In this document: in pieces, positions 51,528 to 59,999 of the stretch
How positions within the stretch are numbered: position 1 is the first letter of the stretch
Layout: each line of letters opens with the position of its first letter
NCBI RefSeq assembly: GCF_018224615.1
Contig: NZ_JAGTUK010000002.1
Coordinates: 186,001 to 250,000, forward strand
DNA length: 64,000 nucleotides
From: Microbacterium paraoxydans
GTDB taxonomy: Bacteria; Actinomycetota; Actinomycetes; Actinomycetales; Microbacteriaceae
Reading direction: 5' to 3'
Translations under genes and position numbers: made by a program
The notes under the pieces: generated by a model
What the model was told of the DNA's origin: nothing
Databases searched by the model: none
What the model saw: the letters and a program-made list of their open reading frames with translations, nothing else

Positions 51528-53492
51528 ATGACCGACGCGCTTCCCGTGGGCCTCGCCCTCGACGAGTTCAGCCCCGACATCCGCCCGCAGGACGACCTGT
51601 TCCGTCACGTGAACGGCGCCTGGATCGCCCGCACCGAGATCCCCGGCGACAAGGCGCGCTGGGGCTCGTTCCATCTGCTGGCCGAGCAGGCGGAGAAAGA
51701 CGTCCGCACGATCATCGAGGAGTCGCAGGAGGCCGAGGAGGGCACGCTCGCGCGCAAGATCGGCGACCTGTTCGCGAGTTTCATGGACACCGAGCGGATC
51801 GCGGCGGCCGGCGTGACGCCGCTCGCCGACACGCTCGCCGAGATCGACGCGATCGCCGACATCCCCGCGTTCCTCCGCACGGTCGGCGCCTACGACCGCG
51901 ACGGGCGCGCGCACCTGATCGGCCTGTACATCGAGCCCGATCCGGGCAACCCGGAGCGTTACGTGCCGTTCCTCGTGCAGTCGGGGCTGTCGCTGCCCGA
52001 CGAGAGCTACTTCCGCCTCGACACGTTCGAGGGCACGCGTGCCGCGTATCGCGCACACCTGGAGCGGTTGCTCGGCCTCGTCGGCGTGGCCGACGCGGCG
52101 GCGCAGGCCGACAGGGCGATCGCGCTCGAGACCGAGCTGGCCGGCCATCACTGGGACAACGTGAAGAGCCGCGACGCCGTGGCCACCTACAACCTCAAGA
52201 CGTGGGACGAGATCCAGGAGCTCGCGGGCATCGACCTCGCCCCGTGGCGGGATGCCGTCGCTCCCTCGAACCCCGAGGCGTTCGGCGAGGCCGTCGTGTA
52301 TCAGCCGAGCTTCCTGGAGGGCCTCGGCACGCTGCTCACGGCCGAGCGGCTGGACGACTGGAAGGCCTGGCTGCGGTCGCAGGTCGCGCACGCGGCGGCA
52401 CCGTATCTCACCGACGAGGTCGTGCAGGAGAACTTCTCCTTCTACGGCACCGAGCTCACCGGTGTGCCCACGATCCGCGAGCGGTGGAAGCGGGGCGTGT
52501 CCGTGACCGAGGGTGCGCTCGGCGAAGCCATCGGCAAGGTGTACGTGGAGCGGCACTATCCGCCGACGGCGAAGGCCGCCATGGACGAGCTCGTGGCCAA
52601 CCTGATCGAGGCCTACCGGCAGAGCATCGAGAAGCTGGAGTGGATGACCGCGGAGACGCGGCAGCGCGCGCTCGCCAAGCTCGACGCCTTCACGCCGAAG
52701 ATCGGCCACCCCGAGGTGTGGCGCGACTACTCCAGCCTCGTCATCGACCGCGACGACCTGTTCGGCAATGTGCGCAGGGCCGCGGTGTTCGAGCACGACC
52801 GCAACGTCGACAAGGTCGGCAAGCCGATCGATCGCACCGAGTGGTACATGCCGCCGCAGACCGTGAACGCCTACTACAACCCGCTCATGAACGAGATCGT
52901 GTTCCCCGCTGCGATCCTGCAGTACCCCTTCTTCGATGCGGAGCGCGACGCCGCCGCGAACTACGGCGGGATCGGAGCGGTGATCGGTCACGAGATCGGT
53001 CACGGGTTCGACGACCAGGGCAGCCGGTACGACGGCGACGGGCGCCTGCAGGACTGGTGGACGGATGCCGACCGTGCCGCGTTCGAGGAGCGCACCAAGG
53101 CCCTCATCGAGCAGTACGACGTGCTCGTCCCGGAGGGGCTGGATGCGGAGCACCACGTGAACGGTGCGCTGACGATCGGCGAGAACATCGGCGACCTCGG
53201 CGGTCTGGGCATCGCCCTCAAGGCGTACGAGCTCTCGCTCGGCGGCCAGGAGGCGCCCGTGATCGACGGCTACACGGGCGTGCAGCGACTGCTGCTGTCG
53301 TGGGCGCAGGTGTGGCAGCAGAAGAGCCGCGAGGCCGAGACGCTCCGTCTGCTCACGATCGACCCGCACTCGCCCAACGAGTTCCGCTGCAACCAGATCG
53401 TGCGCAACATCGACGCGTTCTACGAGGCCTTCGACGTGACCGAGAGCGACGCCCTGTGGCTGCCCGCGTCGTCGCGGGTGACCATCTGGTGA
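51528..53492 (+). CDS. M13-family (neprilysin/PepO) zinc metallopeptidase
   Basis: A 654-residue M13 endopeptidase without signal peptide, so cytoplasmic like lactococcal PepO. The zinc site is GHEIGHGFDDQG (HEXXH, near residues 488-492), the third ligand Glu is in GENIGDLGG near 548 and the substrate-binding NAYYNPLMNEIVFPAAILQ precedes the HEXXH. The C-terminal FYEAFDVTESDALWLP-ASSRVTIW matches the family's end except that the usual CXXW is replaced (no Cys), consistent with a cytosolic enzyme lacking disulphides. It should cut short peptides. Confidence 0.95.
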   Translation: MTDALPVGLALDEFSPDIRPQDDLFRHVNGAWIARTEIPGDKARWGSFHLLAEQAEKDVRTIIEESQEAEEGTLARKIGDLFASFMDTERIAAAGVTPLADTLAEIDAIADIPAFLRTVGAYDRDGRAHLIGLYIEPDPGNPERYVPFLVQSGLSLPDESYFRLDTFEGTRAAYRAHLERLLGLVGVADAAAQADRAIALETELAGHHWDNVKSRDAVATYNLKTWDEIQELAGIDLAPWRDAVAPSNPEAFGEAVVYQPSFLEGLGTLLTAERLDDWKAWLRSQVAHAAAPYLTDEVVQENFSFYGTELTGVPTIRERWKRGVSVTEGALGEAIGKVYVERHYPPTAKAAMDELVANLIEAYRQSIEKLEWMTAETRQRALAKLDAFTPKIGHPEVWRDYSSLVIDRDDLFGNVRRAAVFEHDRNVDKVGKPIDRTEWYMPPQTVNAYYNPLMNEIVFPAAILQYPFFDAERDAAANYGGIGAVIGHEIGHGFDDQGSRYDGDGRLQDWWTDADRAAFEERTKALIEQYDVLVPEGLDAEHHVNGALTIGENIGDLGGLGIALKAYELSLGGQEAPVIDGYTGVQRLLLSWAQVWQQKSREAETLRLLTIDPHSPNEFRCNQIVRNIDAFYEAFDVTESDALWLPASSRVTIW

Positions 53493-53533
53493 CCATTCTC
53501 CTCAGGCTGTGAAGCGTCCCCCGGCGGTGGGGT

Positions 53534-53539
53534 TACGAT
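53534..53539 (+). promoter_or_regulatory. Candidate -10 box (degenerate beta-lactamase-fold gene)
   Basis: TACGAT; predicted leader of about 57 bases to GTG 53603 with GAAGGA as ribosome-binding site. Confidence 0.4.
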
Positions 53540-53602
53540 AGCCCTGCCGCTGGGGAGCGACCCCCTTGGCATGCCGATCAGCCTCCTCCCGAAGGATCAC
53601 GC

Positions 53603-54568
53603 GTGGCCGCACTCGAGCCTGGCGACGGGTTCCGGAACTCTCCGGTCCCCGAGTCGATGGGAGGCGCGTCCGCGTCGTCGAACGGGCGCCGCTCGCAGCA
53701 GCGGACGAGCCGTCGGCTTCCCCGTCGCGCGGCTCTCGGACGCCGGTCGTTCACGGCCACGCTCAAGGCCCTCGAGGGCCTGGCGGATGCGGGCGCGCAG
53801 GTGTCGGTGCACGTGGTCGACCTCGACTCGCACGTGCATGTGCTGGCGGGCGACGATCACGTCACGATGCCCGTCGCGGGGCTGGGCGTGGTGCCGCTGC
53901 TGGTCGAGGTCGCCGCCGCGTTCGAGTCGGGTGCGCTCGACCCTCTCGAGATCGTGGAGCGCACGAGCGTCGATGCGGTCGAGTCGTCCGGCCTGTGGCG
54001 ACATCTGCGTGCTCCCGCGCTGCCGCTGCAAGATCTGGCGGTGCTCGCCGCGACCGCGGGCGATCCCATCGCGGTGAACATCCTGTTGGAGAAGGTCGGG
54101 CACGACCGGGTGCGGGAGCGCATCGAGGGGCTCGGGCTGCGGCGCACGGCACTGCTCGATCGGTTCCGCGACCGCCGTGGCCCCGACGACGCCCCCCAGG
54201 TGGCGGTGGGCTCCGCCCGGGAGTTGGCCGGACTGTTCTCGGCGCTCGTGAACTCGCAGGTGGTCGATGCCGCGGTGAGCGCGCAGGTCGCGGAGTGGCT
54301 GAGCCTGAATCAGGATCTGAGCCTGGTGGCGGCGTCCACGGGGCTCGACCCGTTCGCGCATGACCACGACGCGCACGGCCTCCTGTTCATCAACAAGACC
54401 GGGCGCGACCGGGGTGTGCGTGCCGAGGCGGGCGTGCTCGCCGGTCCTCGCGCGGGCGTCGGCTACGCGCTGATCGTGTGCTTCGACGACCTGTCCATCA
54501 CGCATCGCCTCCGCGCGCACGACGCGTTCCGGGTGCTCGGCGTGGAACTCATGGAGTACACGCACTGA
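53603..54568 (+). CDS. Class A beta-lactamase-fold protein with degenerate active site
   Basis: A 321-residue protein with no clear signal peptide; the first about 45 residues are basic and Ser-rich. The class A fold is recognisable from HVVDLDSHVHVLAGDDHVTMPVA, AATAGDPIAVNILLEKVG and FINKTGRDRGVRAEAGVLAGPRAGVGYALIVCFDD, with the KTG motif intact (265-267). But the SXXK nucleophile motif reads G93-L-G-V96 and the SDN motif reads GDP, so both catalytic Ser and Lys are absent. It is probably a non-hydrolytic binding or regulatory protein. GTG 53603 has GAAGGA six bases upstream. Confidence 0.82.
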   Translation: MAALEPGDGFRNSPVPESMGGASASSNGRRSQQRTSRRLPRRAALGRRSFTATLKALEGLADAGAQVSVHVVDLDSHVHVLAGDDHVTMPVAGLGVVPLLVEVAAAFESGALDPLEIVERTSVDAVESSGLWRHLRAPALPLQDLAVLAATAGDPIAVNILLEKVGHDRVRERIEGLGLRRTALLDRFRDRRGPDDAPQVAVGSARELAGLFSALVNSQVVDAAVSAQVAEWLSLNQDLSLVAASTGLDPFAHDHDAHGLLFINKTGRDRGVRAEAGVLAGPRAGVGYALIVCFDDLSITHRLRAHDAFRVLGVELMEYTH

Positions 54569-54598
54569 GCCCGGGCGCGGGCCGTCCCCGCGCCGACG

Positions 54599-56041
54599 TC
54601 ACTCCGGCAGGGAGGGGTGCTGCTCGGCGGCGCGCTGCCTCGGGATGAGCAGCGACAGCACCACGGCGACGACACCGGCCGCGATCGCGAGCCAGAAGCA
54701 CACCTCGAAGGCGGAGCGCGTGGGCACGGCCACCCCGTCGACGTCGATGCTCATGGCCGCGAGCACGCCGCCCATCACGGCGGATGCGGTCGAGGTGCCC
54801 ACCGAGCGGAACAGGGCATTGAGCCCGTTCGAGGCGCCGGTCTCGTTCGCGGGCACGGAGCGCATGATGATCATCGGCATGGCGGCGAACGTGAACCCGA
54901 TGCCCACACCGATGAAGACGTTCGCGGCGAAGATGTGCCACACCTCGCTCGACCACAGCAGCACGAACACGTACGCCAGCACGATCGCGATCGCCCCGAC
55001 CGTGAACAGCGGGCGGGGGCCGACGGTGCGCTCCAGCCAGCCCGAGAGCGGAGAGATCACCATCATCACGAGTCCGGCCGGCATGATCACGAGCGACGCC
55101 GCGACCATGTCGAGACCGAAGCCCGCGCCGCCCGCGGCCGGCATCTCGAGCAGTTGCGGGAAGGTCACGTTCGACGCGAAGAGCGCGAAGCCCATGCCGA
55201 TCGCGGCGATGTTGGTGAAGAGCACCGCGGGGCGTGCGGCCACCCGGAGGTCGAGCAGGGGGTCGTCGGTGCGCAGCTGATACCAGCCCCACAGCAGCAG
55301 CACGAGCACGCCGCCGAGCACGCACGTGAGGGTGAGCGGTGCCGTCCAGCCCCACTCGGCCCCCCGCGAGACGAACAGCAGCAGACCGGTGAGACCGATC
55401 GCGAGACCGATGGCACCCAGCACGTCGAGGCGTCCGGGGGAGCGCAGCACGTCCTCCGGGACGACGGCGAGCACGAGCAGGAGGCCGGCGACGCCCAGCG
55501 CGGCGGCGAGCCAGAACAGCATGTGCCAGTCGGCGTTCTCGGCCAGGAGCGCGGCAACGGGCATGCCGATCGCACCGCCGACGCCCATGGTCGCGCTCAT
55601 CAGGGCGACCGCGGTGCCGAGGCGCTCGGGGGGCAGCACGTCGCGCATGATCGCGATGCCGAGTGGCACGACTCCGGTCACCGCGCCCTGCAGCGCGCGG
55701 CCGATGATGACCCCGACGATCGAGCCGGAGACCGCGGCGATCACCGACCCGGCGATGAGGATCGCGAGCAGTGCGATGACCACGCGGCGCTTGCCGTACA
55801 TGTCGCCGAGGCGGCCGGAGATGGGCGTGGCGACCGCGGCGACGAGCAGCGTGATGGTGACGACCCAGGTGGTGTCTTCGCGCGAGGCGTTGAGGAGCTG
55901 CGGCAGTTCGGCCTGCAGCGGCACCACGAGCGTGAACATGAACGAGGAGCACAGGCCGGCGAACGCCAGCACCGCGATCACGGCCCATCGCGGCGGGGTG
56001 CGGGAGAGGCGCTTCCTGGCTCTGTCGTCGCTTGCACCCAC
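54599..56041 (-). CDS. MFS drug-type transporter
   Basis: A 480-residue protein with 12-14 predicted helices. Motif A reads GRLGDMYGKRRVVIAL (near residues 76-91) and the helix 5 antiporter motif region SATMGVGGAIGMPVAALL is clear, as in EmrB/QacA-like H+ antiporters. It probably exports small toxic molecules. The GTG start at 56041 lies six bases after a TAGCCT -10 box. The 130-base gap upstream holds this promoter and GC-rich sequence without other evident signals. Confidence 0.9.
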   Translation of the reverse strand: MGASDDRARKRLSRTPPRWAVIAVLAFAGLCSSFMFTLVVPLQAELPQLLNASREDTTWVVTITLLVAAVATPISGRLGDMYGKRRVVIALLAILIAGSVIAAVSGSIVGVIIGRALQGAVTGVVPLGIAIMRDVLPPERLGTAVALMSATMGVGGAIGMPVAALLAENADWHMLFWLAAALGVAGLLLVLAVVPEDVLRSPGRLDVLGAIGLAIGLTGLLLFVSRGAEWGWTAPLTLTCVLGGVLVLLLWGWYQLRTDDPLLDLRVAARPAVLFTNIAAIGMGFALFASNVTFPQLLEMPAAGGAGFGLDMVAASLVIMPAGLVMMVISPLSGWLERTVGPRPLFTVGAIAIVLAYVFVLLWSSEVWHIFAANVFIGVGIGFTFAAMPMIIMRSVPANETGASNGLNALFRSVGTSTASAVMGGVLAAMSIDVDGVAVPTRSAFEVCFWLAIAAGVVAVVLSLLIPRQRAAEQHPSLPE

Positions 56042-56047
56042 GGGCCC

Positions 56048-56053
56048 AGGCTA
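56048..56053 (-). promoter_or_regulatory. -10 box, leaderless type (MFS transporter)
   Basis: TAGCCT on the minus strand, six bases before GTG 56041. Confidence 0.6.
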
Positions 56054-56173
56054 TCGGCGTTCGCCGACATCGCGGGCGGGGCGGGCGCCGCGCGTGTTCC
56101 CCGGCGCTCCGAGAGGCCGGTCCCACGCACCCGTCCCCTCCCGCGCGATCTGCACGGGAGGGCGACCTGTCGG

Positions 56174-57502
56174 TCAGGGGAGGTAGGTCCCGTCGCGCAG
56201 GAATGCCACCGCCTCGGGGGCGCGCGCCGAGGACTTCAGTCCGGCGTGCACGCCGTCGTCGAGAACCGCGAGGTGGGCGCCGGTCTGCTTCTGCGCGGCC
56301 TCCGCGAACGCGAGCGGGGTCACCGTCTCGGTGCGGTGTCCGATCAGCTGCAGCGACACCCCGTTCGATGTCGCCGTGAGGGGGACGGGCTTCGTCGGCC
56401 AGCCGGTGCAGTCGGAGATGCCGTTCACCGGCGAGGAGCCGGGGGTGTCGGTCGGTGTCGTCGCGAGGAACGGGTACTGCGCGAGACGTTGCTGGTAGTT
56501 CTTCCACTGCTTCTCGGCGCTCGGCACCTCGGTCGCGTTGCAGCTGAGAAGCGACCGCCCCGTGGCCGACAGCATCTTGAAGATCGGTCCTGCCTCGGCC
56601 TGGTTGCCCGACTGCGAGCCGGGGATGCCGTTCGCCTGGTACGCCGCGGCCAGCGCGTCGAGGGTGTGGTCCAGCGTCGGGTCGGTGTCGACGACGCTGT
56701 CGAGCAGCATGTTCTCCACGTGCCCGGGGAAGTCCGACTGGTACTCGAGACCGAGCGCCGTCCCCCAGGAGGAGCCGTAGTAGTCGATCGTCGAGGAGCC
56801 GAGGATCTTGCGCACCTCGTCGATGTCGCGTGCGGCGTTCTGCACGGTGATGTTGCGGGAGAACTCGGGATCGGTCTTCCCGCACGCGGCGTTGAACTGC
56901 GCGACCGCGGCGGCGTAGGCCAGTGCGTGGCTCTCGGTCGCGTTCGGCACGTCATCGGGCACCTCGGGAGCGTTGTCGGCGGTGCACTCGTGGGAGTCGC
57001 TGGCCCCCACGCCTCGCACGTCCATGCCGATGACCGTGAAGGTGTCGGTCAGGGCGGCCATCGGCGAATCCGCCAGGTAGAGCGGGTCGCTGATCCCTTG
57101 CAGTCCCGGTCCGCCCGGGTTGGTGAAGAGGAACCGCTGCGGGGCGGACGGGTCTGCAGCGGGAAGACGGCTGAGGGCGATCTCGATCTGCCGTCCGTGC
57201 GGCTTCGCGTAGTCGAGGGGCAGCGAGACCGTCGCGCACTCGAGGCGGTCGGCGGCCGTCAGGGGCGTGAGCGCCTCGGCGTTCGCGTCGGCGATGGCCG
57301 CGCGCAGGTCCGTGATCAGGGGTGCACAGCTTCCCCACTCCAGGGTCTGCGGCGAGGAGGGCGTCGCTGCCGGCGAGGGCGGGGTCTGCTGGCATCCGAG
57401 CAGCATCAGGCTCGCGCCGGCGGCGAGCGCGGCGAGGATCGGCGTGCTCCGCGCGGTGGCTCTCTGCATGCGCCGCGTGCTTCGGCGTCGACGTGGTGAC
57501 AT
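56174..57502 (-). CDS. Alpha/beta-hydrolase lipoprotein, TAP-like (tripeptidyl aminopeptidase family)
   Basis: A 442-residue exported lipoprotein: basic N-terminus, hydrophobic stretch and lipobox LLGC (Cys37). The hydrolase core has FTNPGGPGLQGISDP (oxyanion-hole region), GMDVRGVGASDSHEC and the nucleophile elbow YYGSSWGTALGLEY. The C-terminal TAP-like domain ends with LAVLDDGVHAGLKS, giving the probable Asp and His. Relatives release tripeptides or hydrolyse esters outside the membrane. GGGAGAA precedes ATG 57502. It may work with the peptide transporter encoded nearby. Confidence 0.9.
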   Translation of the reverse strand: MSPRRRRSTRRMQRATARSTPILAALAAGASLMLLGCQQTPPSPAATPSSPQTLEWGSCAPLITDLRAAIADANAEALTPLTAADRLECATVSLPLDYAKPHGRQIEIALSRLPAADPSAPQRFLFTNPGGPGLQGISDPLYLADSPMAALTDTFTVIGMDVRGVGASDSHECTADNAPEVPDDVPNATESHALAYAAAVAQFNAACGKTDPEFSRNITVQNAARDIDEVRKILGSSTIDYYGSSWGTALGLEYQSDFPGHVENMLLDSVVDTDPTLDHTLDALAAAYQANGIPGSQSGNQAEAGPIFKMLSATGRSLLSCNATEVPSAEKQWKNYQQRLAQYPFLATTPTDTPGSSPVNGISDCTGWPTKPVPLTATSNGVSLQLIGHRTETVTPLAFAEAAQKQTGAHLAVLDDGVHAGLKSSARAPEAVAFLRDGTYLP

Positions 57503-57580
57503 GGTGTTCTCCCTGATCTCGGTGGTCTGCGGGCGCGGCGGAGCGTTCGGCCGTCGATCCGGCCCGTGGTGGGTGCAGGG

Positions 57581-57586
57581 ACTGTA
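57581..57586 (-). promoter_or_regulatory. Candidate -10 box (TAP-like lipoprotein)
   Basis: TACAGT on the minus strand, about 75 bases before the translation start. The 210-base gap to the divergent gene otherwise shows no clear element. Confidence 0.35.
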
Positions 57587-57712
57587 ACCGCGCGTCACGG
57601 TGGGCGTCGCGCGGCAACGCAGGGGAAAAGCGGCGTCCGCCGAACCGGATCCGGGATACCGGCGGCAGGCCCGGGTTTCCGCGAACACCGCGTCGAGGGG
57701 CAGACTGGAGCC

Positions 57713-58402
57713 GTGCGTACCATCCGTGATCTCGACACCGTTGAACTCATCCTCGACGCGCAGGGCCTGCTCGACTCCATCCGGGGTCCGCAGCGCGTGG
57801 TGGATGCCGGCACCCTCCGCGCCCTGCAGCAGTCGGGCAACTACGTCGTGGGGTTCTTCGACGGTGAGGGCGACGAGGAGCGCATGGTCGGCGCGTCGAT
57901 CGCGTTCTTCGGGGAACCGGCCCGCCGCGCCATGCACTCGCACATCACGGCGCTGCTGCCCGAGTATCGTGGTCGCGGGTGGGGGCGCGAGCTCAAGGAG
58001 CACCAGCGGCAGTGGGCGTTCTCGCGCGACGTGGGACGCATCACCTGGACCTTCGACCCGCTGGTCGCCCGCAACGCGCACTTCTTCCTTACGGTGCTCG
58101 GCGCCCGCGCCACCGGTTACTCGGTCAACCGTTACGGCATCTTCGGCGGCGGGGATGCGGGCGACGAGAGCGACCGCCTCGACGTCGAATGGGCGCTGGC
58201 CGACATCGCCAAGCCGCCGGCGGACGACACCGTGGTGGAGACGCTCGAGATCCCGGCCGACATCGAGGCGATGCGTGTCTCCGACCCGGCGGCCGCACAC
58301 GAGTGGCGGCTGCGGCTGCGCGCGCAGATGGAGGGCCTTCTCGGCAGCGGTCTGCGGATCGCCGGTTTCGAGGCGGGCCGCGGCTACCTGTTCACGGCAT
58401 GA
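57713..58402 (+). CDS. GNAT-superfamily acetyltransferase-like protein
   Basis: A 229-residue protein of the predicted GNAT group COG3375. The acetyl-CoA pyrophosphate loop is visible as ALLPEYRGRGWGRELKEHQRQWA near residues 81-103, preceded by VVGFFDGEGDEERMVGASIAFFG strands. DPLVARNAHFFLTVLGARATGYSVNRYG is typical of the group. The substrate is unknown. GTG 57713 with GGAG close upstream is the likely start; CAGACT six bases before it may be a leaderless -10 box. Confidence 0.82.
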   Translation: MRTIRDLDTVELILDAQGLLDSIRGPQRVVDAGTLRALQQSGNYVVGFFDGEGDEERMVGASIAFFGEPARRAMHSHITALLPEYRGRGWGRELKEHQRQWAFSRDVGRITWTFDPLVARNAHFFLTVLGARATGYSVNRYGIFGGGDAGDESDRLDVEWALADIAKPPADDTVVETLEIPADIEAMRVSDPAAAHEWRLRLRAQMEGLLGSGLRIAGFEAGRGYLFTA

Positions 58403-58414
58403 CCGCGGGGCGGC

Positions 58415-59884
58415 TCAGCGCACGCCGCGCATGAGCCGCAGCACGGGCTTGACGCTCAGCAGCAGCCCGATGCCGACCAGGATCGCGATGCCGCCGAGGA
58501 TCGAGAAGAACGGCACCTCGTTCTCCGGGTCGTAGAACCGTACGAGCTCGCCCGAGATGGCGGTGCCCAGGGCGATCGACAGGAAGAACAGCGCGACCAT
58601 CTGCGTCTGGAACACGGCGGGCGCGAGCTTCGTGGTGGCCGAGAGCCCGACCGGCGAGAGCAGCAGTTCGGCGACCGTGAACACGAAGAGGATGCCGACG
58701 ATCGCCAGCAGCGGGGTGGAGTTCGGGCCGCCACCCGCGAACGGCAGGAACAGCAGGAACGCCGAGCCCATGATGATGGCGGCGAGGCCGAACTTCACCG
58801 GCGTCGACGGCTGCCGGGTGCCGAGCTTCGTCCAGATCGCGGCGAACACCCCGGACAGGATGATGATGAAGACCGGGTTGATGGACTGCACCCATGACAC
58901 GGGCATCTCCCAGCCGAAGAGGTTCCGGTCGAGGCGCTTGTCCGAGTAGATGGTCAGCACCGTGAACTGCTGCTGGTACAGCGACCAGAACGCGACGCTC
59001 GTGAGGAACAGCGGCAGGAACCCCCACACGCGGGAGCGCTCGTCGGCGTCGATGCGGCGGCTCATGAGGACCACGGCGAAGTAGGCGACGGCGGCCACCA
59101 CGGTGATGACGATCACGATGAGGGCGAGGTTGTCCACCTGGATGACGCCGGTGAGCACCAGGACGGCGATGAGGGCGACCGCGCCGACGGCGATGCCGGC
59201 CACCAGCGGGTAGCGCGAGCGCGGCAGCGGGTTCGGCACCTCGCGGGCGGAGGCAGGCAGTCCGCGCCGTCCGAACGAGTACTGCACGAGGCCCAGGGTC
59301 ATGCCGAGCGCCGCGAGGCCGAACCCCCAGTGGAAGCCGAGCTCCGACTGCAGCAGACCGGTGAGGATGGGGCCGAGGAACGCGCCCAGGTTGATGCCGA
59401 GGTAGAACAGCGAGAAGCCGGCGTCGCGGCGCACGTCGCCCGGACGGTAGAGCGTTCCGACGACCGACGTCGCGTTCGCCTTCAGGCCGCCCGAGCCGAG
59501 AGCCACGAGCACGAGCCCGACGCCCACGCCCACGAACCCGGGCAGCAGAGCGAGCGCCAGGTGGCCCGAGACGATCACGATGGCGCTGACGAAGAGCACC
59601 CGCTCCGAGCCGAACAGCCGGTCGGCGAGCCAGGCGCCGAGGATGGTCGACAGGTACACCGATCCGCCGTAGGCGCCGAGGATGCCGCCCGCCACCGACT
59701 CCGGGAGGCCGAGGCCGCCGTCCGTGACCGAGAAGTAGAGGTAGATGAGCAGGATGCCCTGCATCCCGTAGAAGCTGAAGCGCTCCCACATCTCCACGCC
59801 GAAGATGTGCACGAGCGACCACGGCTGCCCGAAGAAGCGGGTGTCTTCGTTGCGGGAAGCGGGCTGTCGCTCAGTGGTGCTCAT
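58415..59884 (-). CDS. POT-family proton-dependent peptide transporter
   Basis: A 489-residue MFS protein of the PTR/POT type with about 14 helices. EMWERFSFYGMQGILLIYL is the ExxERFxYYG motif of helix 1, followed by GAYGGSVYLSTILGAWLADRLFG and FYLGINLGAFLGPILTG (PTR2 signature region). It imports di- and tripeptides with protons. ATG 59884 is seven bases from TACCGT. With the M13 peptidase and TAP-like lipoprotein it makes a loose peptide-use group. Confidence 0.94.
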   Translation of the reverse strand: MSTTERQPASRNEDTRFFGQPWSLVHIFGVEMWERFSFYGMQGILLIYLYFSVTDGGLGLPESVAGGILGAYGGSVYLSTILGAWLADRLFGSERVLFVSAIVIVSGHLALALLPGFVGVGVGLVLVALGSGGLKANATSVVGTLYRPGDVRRDAGFSLFYLGINLGAFLGPILTGLLQSELGFHWGFGLAALGMTLGLVQYSFGRRGLPASAREVPNPLPRSRYPLVAGIAVGAVALIAVLVLTGVIQVDNLALIVIVITVVAAVAYFAVVLMSRRIDADERSRVWGFLPLFLTSVAFWSLYQQQFTVLTIYSDKRLDRNLFGWEMPVSWVQSINPVFIIILSGVFAAIWTKLGTRQPSTPVKFGLAAIIMGSAFLLFLPFAGGGPNSTPLLAIVGILFVFTVAELLLSPVGLSATTKLAPAVFQTQMVALFFLSIALGTAISGELVRFYDPENEVPFFSILGGIAILVGIGLLLSVKPVLRLMRGVR

Positions 59885-59891
59885 GCGTGGG

Positions 59892-59897
59892 ACGGTA
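59892..59897 (-). promoter_or_regulatory. -10 box, leaderless type (POT transporter)
   Basis: TACCGT on the minus strand, seven bases before ATG 59884. Confidence 0.55.
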
Positions 59898-59942
59898 CTC
59901 TCCGGCGGCCACCGCGGCCAGGGGGCGCGCTGCGACCACCGA

Positions 59943-59948
59943 TAGAAT
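59943..59948 (+). promoter_or_regulatory. -10 box of glyS
   Basis: TAGAAT, close to consensus; predicted transcript start near 59955, leader about 45 bases. Confidence 0.65.
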
Positions 59949-59954
59949 GGCGGT

Positions 59955-59970
59955 GCCCGTGCTCACGGGC
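59955..59970 (+). promoter_or_regulatory. 5'-terminal stem-loop of the glyS leader
   Basis: GCCCGT-GCTC-ACGGGC, a perfect 6-base stem with a four-base loop at the predicted 5' end of the mRNA. It may protect the transcript from decay. The leader is far too short for a T-box. Confidence 0.5.
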
Positions 59971-59999
59971 GTTCTCCGCATCCGACCATTGGAGCCACC

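Noticed and set aside
59955..59999. T-box riboswitch upstream of glyS
   Set aside because: The leader is only about 45 bases and lacks any T-box sequence or long stem.
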